From NCBI GenBank assembly GCA_024239075.1, contig JANBVI010000055.1:1-64000 (forward strand): a stretch of DNA of 64,000 bases. Direction: 5' to 3'. This document shows, piece by piece, positions 63,059 through 64,000 of this stretch. The notes beneath the pieces were generated by a model. It saw nothing but the letters and a program-made list of their open reading frames with translations. It ran no database searches and was not told where the DNA came from. Numbering within the stretch: position 1 is the first letter of the stretch; every line of letters starts with the position of its first letter. This DNA comes from Fischerella sp. CENA71. GTDB lineage: Bacteria > Cyanobacteriota > Cyanobacteriia > Cyanobacteriales > Nostocaceae. The position numbers were made by a program, and so were the translations under genes.

Positions 63059-64000
63059 ATGAGCATTTCAACTTCCGTGCTGAGTGATTTGCTACAGGCT
63101 ATACCCAACCTGCGGCCCCAACTATACTTCAAAGCATCGCTAACAGCCTTATCCCACGCGATGGAGGATCAGGTTTTAGCTGCTACTTTAGAGCAGCCTT
63201 TGGTAATTGCTAGCTTTCAAAGAGAGCGATTTTATCGTCAGGAAGCTCATCGCTATCAGCGACTTGCCCAGCGAAGTAATCAGGTATATGTATTATCTGC
63301 GCCAGAAACTGATTTTACTAACAGTTCGGAATTTTACGAAAAGGTCGCTTTTGAGCCAGATGATGCTCTCAGCCAAGAGTGGCATTTGGTGGTCATAGCT
63401 CAAAACTATGCTACTTGTTTAGTCTGTCGGGAAAGTCTAGGTTCTTTAGCTAAGAATAGGGAAATACGAGAATTAAGTCCTGGGCTGGATATGGACGCAG
63501 CGCGGAGATTTGAGGGAATTTGGACAGCGGAACGGGGAGTCAGCCTCAAAGCTGCCGAACTTTTGCTGAAACGGATTTCAGTTTATAGACCAGAGTTAAG
63601 AGATAAAATCGAGCAAGCGCTTCAGCGTTTTGGCATTGGAGGGCGCAAGAGTAGCACTAGAGCCAAGCAAGTACTAAGTGAATACGCTTGCGATATTGAT
63701 ACTGATCCGTTTGTGCAACGCTTGGTGACTTATTTGCAAGCAAGTCAATACAAATTGCATAAAGCTTACCGTTCGATTTCTGCCCAAGCACGTAAAGAAA
63801 GATTAGTCAACTCAATTAGTACCGCAATTAGGCGATCGCTCGATCCTCACGAAATTCTCAGGGTAGCAGCCCAAGAATTAGGACAAAATTTAGGGGCTTG
63901 TCGCTGTTTAATTTACCGCGCTCAAGCTACAGACGCCCAAGCCATCATTGAACATGAGTTTTTAATTCCCGGTGTTTTGTCTTTTTTGGGACAAACTTGG
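63059..64000 (+). CDS. DICT-GAF sensory protein, 5' part only (runs off the window)
   Basis: 314 codons are visible before the window ends; the stop is outside. ATG at 63059 follows TTTTAGGACGTTC. The N-terminal part matches the DICT sensory domain (LSDLLQAIPNLRPQLYFKAS, TLEQPLVIASFQRERFYRQE, VVIAQNYATCLVCRESLGS). A linker with FEGIWTAERGVSLKAAEL and GGRKSSTRAKQVL follows, then the start of a GAF domain from about residue 255 (LVNSISTAIRRSLDPHEIL, AAQELGQNLGACRCLIYRA). In cyanobacteria DICT-GAF proteins usually continue into a histidine kinase or other output, so this is probably a signalling protein whose output lies beyond the window. Confidence 0.85.
   Translation, partial: MSISTSVLSDLLQAIPNLRPQLYFKASLTALSHAMEDQVLAATLEQPLVIASFQRERFYRQEAHRYQRLAQRSNQVYVLSAPETDFTNSSEFYEKVAFEPDDALSQEWHLVVIAQNYATCLVCRESLGSLAKNREIRELSPGLDMDAARRFEGIWTAERGVSLKAAELLLKRISVYRPELRDKIEQALQRFGIGGRKSSTRAKQVLSEYACDIDTDPFVQRLVTYLQASQYKLHKAYRSISAQARKERLVNSISTAIRRSLDPHEILRVAAQELGQNLGACRCLIYRAQATDAQAIIEHEFLIPGVLSFLGQTW

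Noticed and set aside
62757-63132. Minus-strand frames of 61-90 codons
   Set aside because: No recognisable domain and no ribosome-binding site; the right part overlaps the true start of the DICT-domain gene.
1-64000. tRNA, rRNA or CRISPR arrays
   Set aside because: No T-loop GTTCGAATC-type motif in a cloverleaf context, no rRNA segments, and no regularly spaced direct repeats with unique spacers were found by eye; a tRNA/CRISPR scan would be decisive.

Overview
The window is about 64 kb of chromosome from a filamentous, probably heterocyst-forming cyanobacterium (Nostocales-like). The evidence is a light-independent protochlorophyllide reductase gene (chlB), psbI, a CyanoP gene, a ferredoxin-dependent sulfite reductase, a protein with the Mo-nitrogenase-associated C-terminal domain, many GCGATCGC (HIP1) palindromes, and short tandem heptamer repeats in the spacers. 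I cannot name the genus from sequence alone. No rRNA, tRNA or CRISPR array was found by eye.

Layout. 0-3.4 kb: a truncated receiver-domain protein, chlB, and a small membrane protein. 3.6-8.4 kb, minus strand: a Vat-like acetyltransferase, then an Hsp70/actin-like ATPase, a coiled-coil membrane protein and a DUF4330 protein. 8.4-17.4 kb: an M48 metalloprotease, a PP2A-like phosphatase, a large CyRepA1-type plasmid replication protein, and a multidomain hybrid kinase. 17.5-23.3 kb: cofG, a fresh MITE, a DUF3769/LptD-like outer-membrane protein, psbI (38 codons) and an OlsB-like acyltransferase. 23.5-28.3 kb: the glycine cleavage cluster gcvT-gcvH-gcvP. 28.8-37.5 kb: a lone HsdR_N-type nuclease, a proline/threonine-rich membrane protein, a dTDP-rhamnose-reductase-like SDR, a Uma2 protein, obgE, a TerB/Mo-nitro protein, and a methyltransferase plus glutamate-cysteine-ligase-like pair. 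37.5-41.1 kb: sir and a repeat-rich stretch holding a second MITE copy. 41.1-49.2 kb: an SGNH hydrolase, an HTH/acidic protein, membrane and conserved cyanobacterial proteins, a TnpB relic, maf, CyanoP and a hexapeptide acyltransferase. 49.5-54.7 kb: the type IV pilus operon pilM-N-O-Q. 54.9-64 kb: a sugar-type ABC binding lipoprotein, a ParE-type toxin-antitoxin pair, thrS, the DUF2605/DUF2973 pair, a glycogen-debranching-type enzyme, and a DICT-GAF sensor that runs off the window.

Most genes are housekeeping: chlorophyll synthesis, photosystem II, one-carbon/glycine metabolism, sulfur assimilation, ribosome GTPase, translation, pili and glycogen. The accessory signal lies in four places. 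First, a 114-bp MITE is present twice, in opposite orientations, 113/114 identical and each copy flanked by a perfect 10-bp target duplication. Second, a plasmid-type replication gene sits in a chromosomal setting. Third, ribbon-helix-helix-like segments are fused to two unexpected proteins, sulfite reductase (C-terminal) and a hybrid kinase (N-terminal). Fourth, there are two small uncharacterised gene sets: Hsp70-like/TM/DUF4330, and methyltransferase/GCS2-like ligase. A dispersed repeat also appears to be inserted in frame inside gcvP. All of this is read by eye; functions are family-level inferences.
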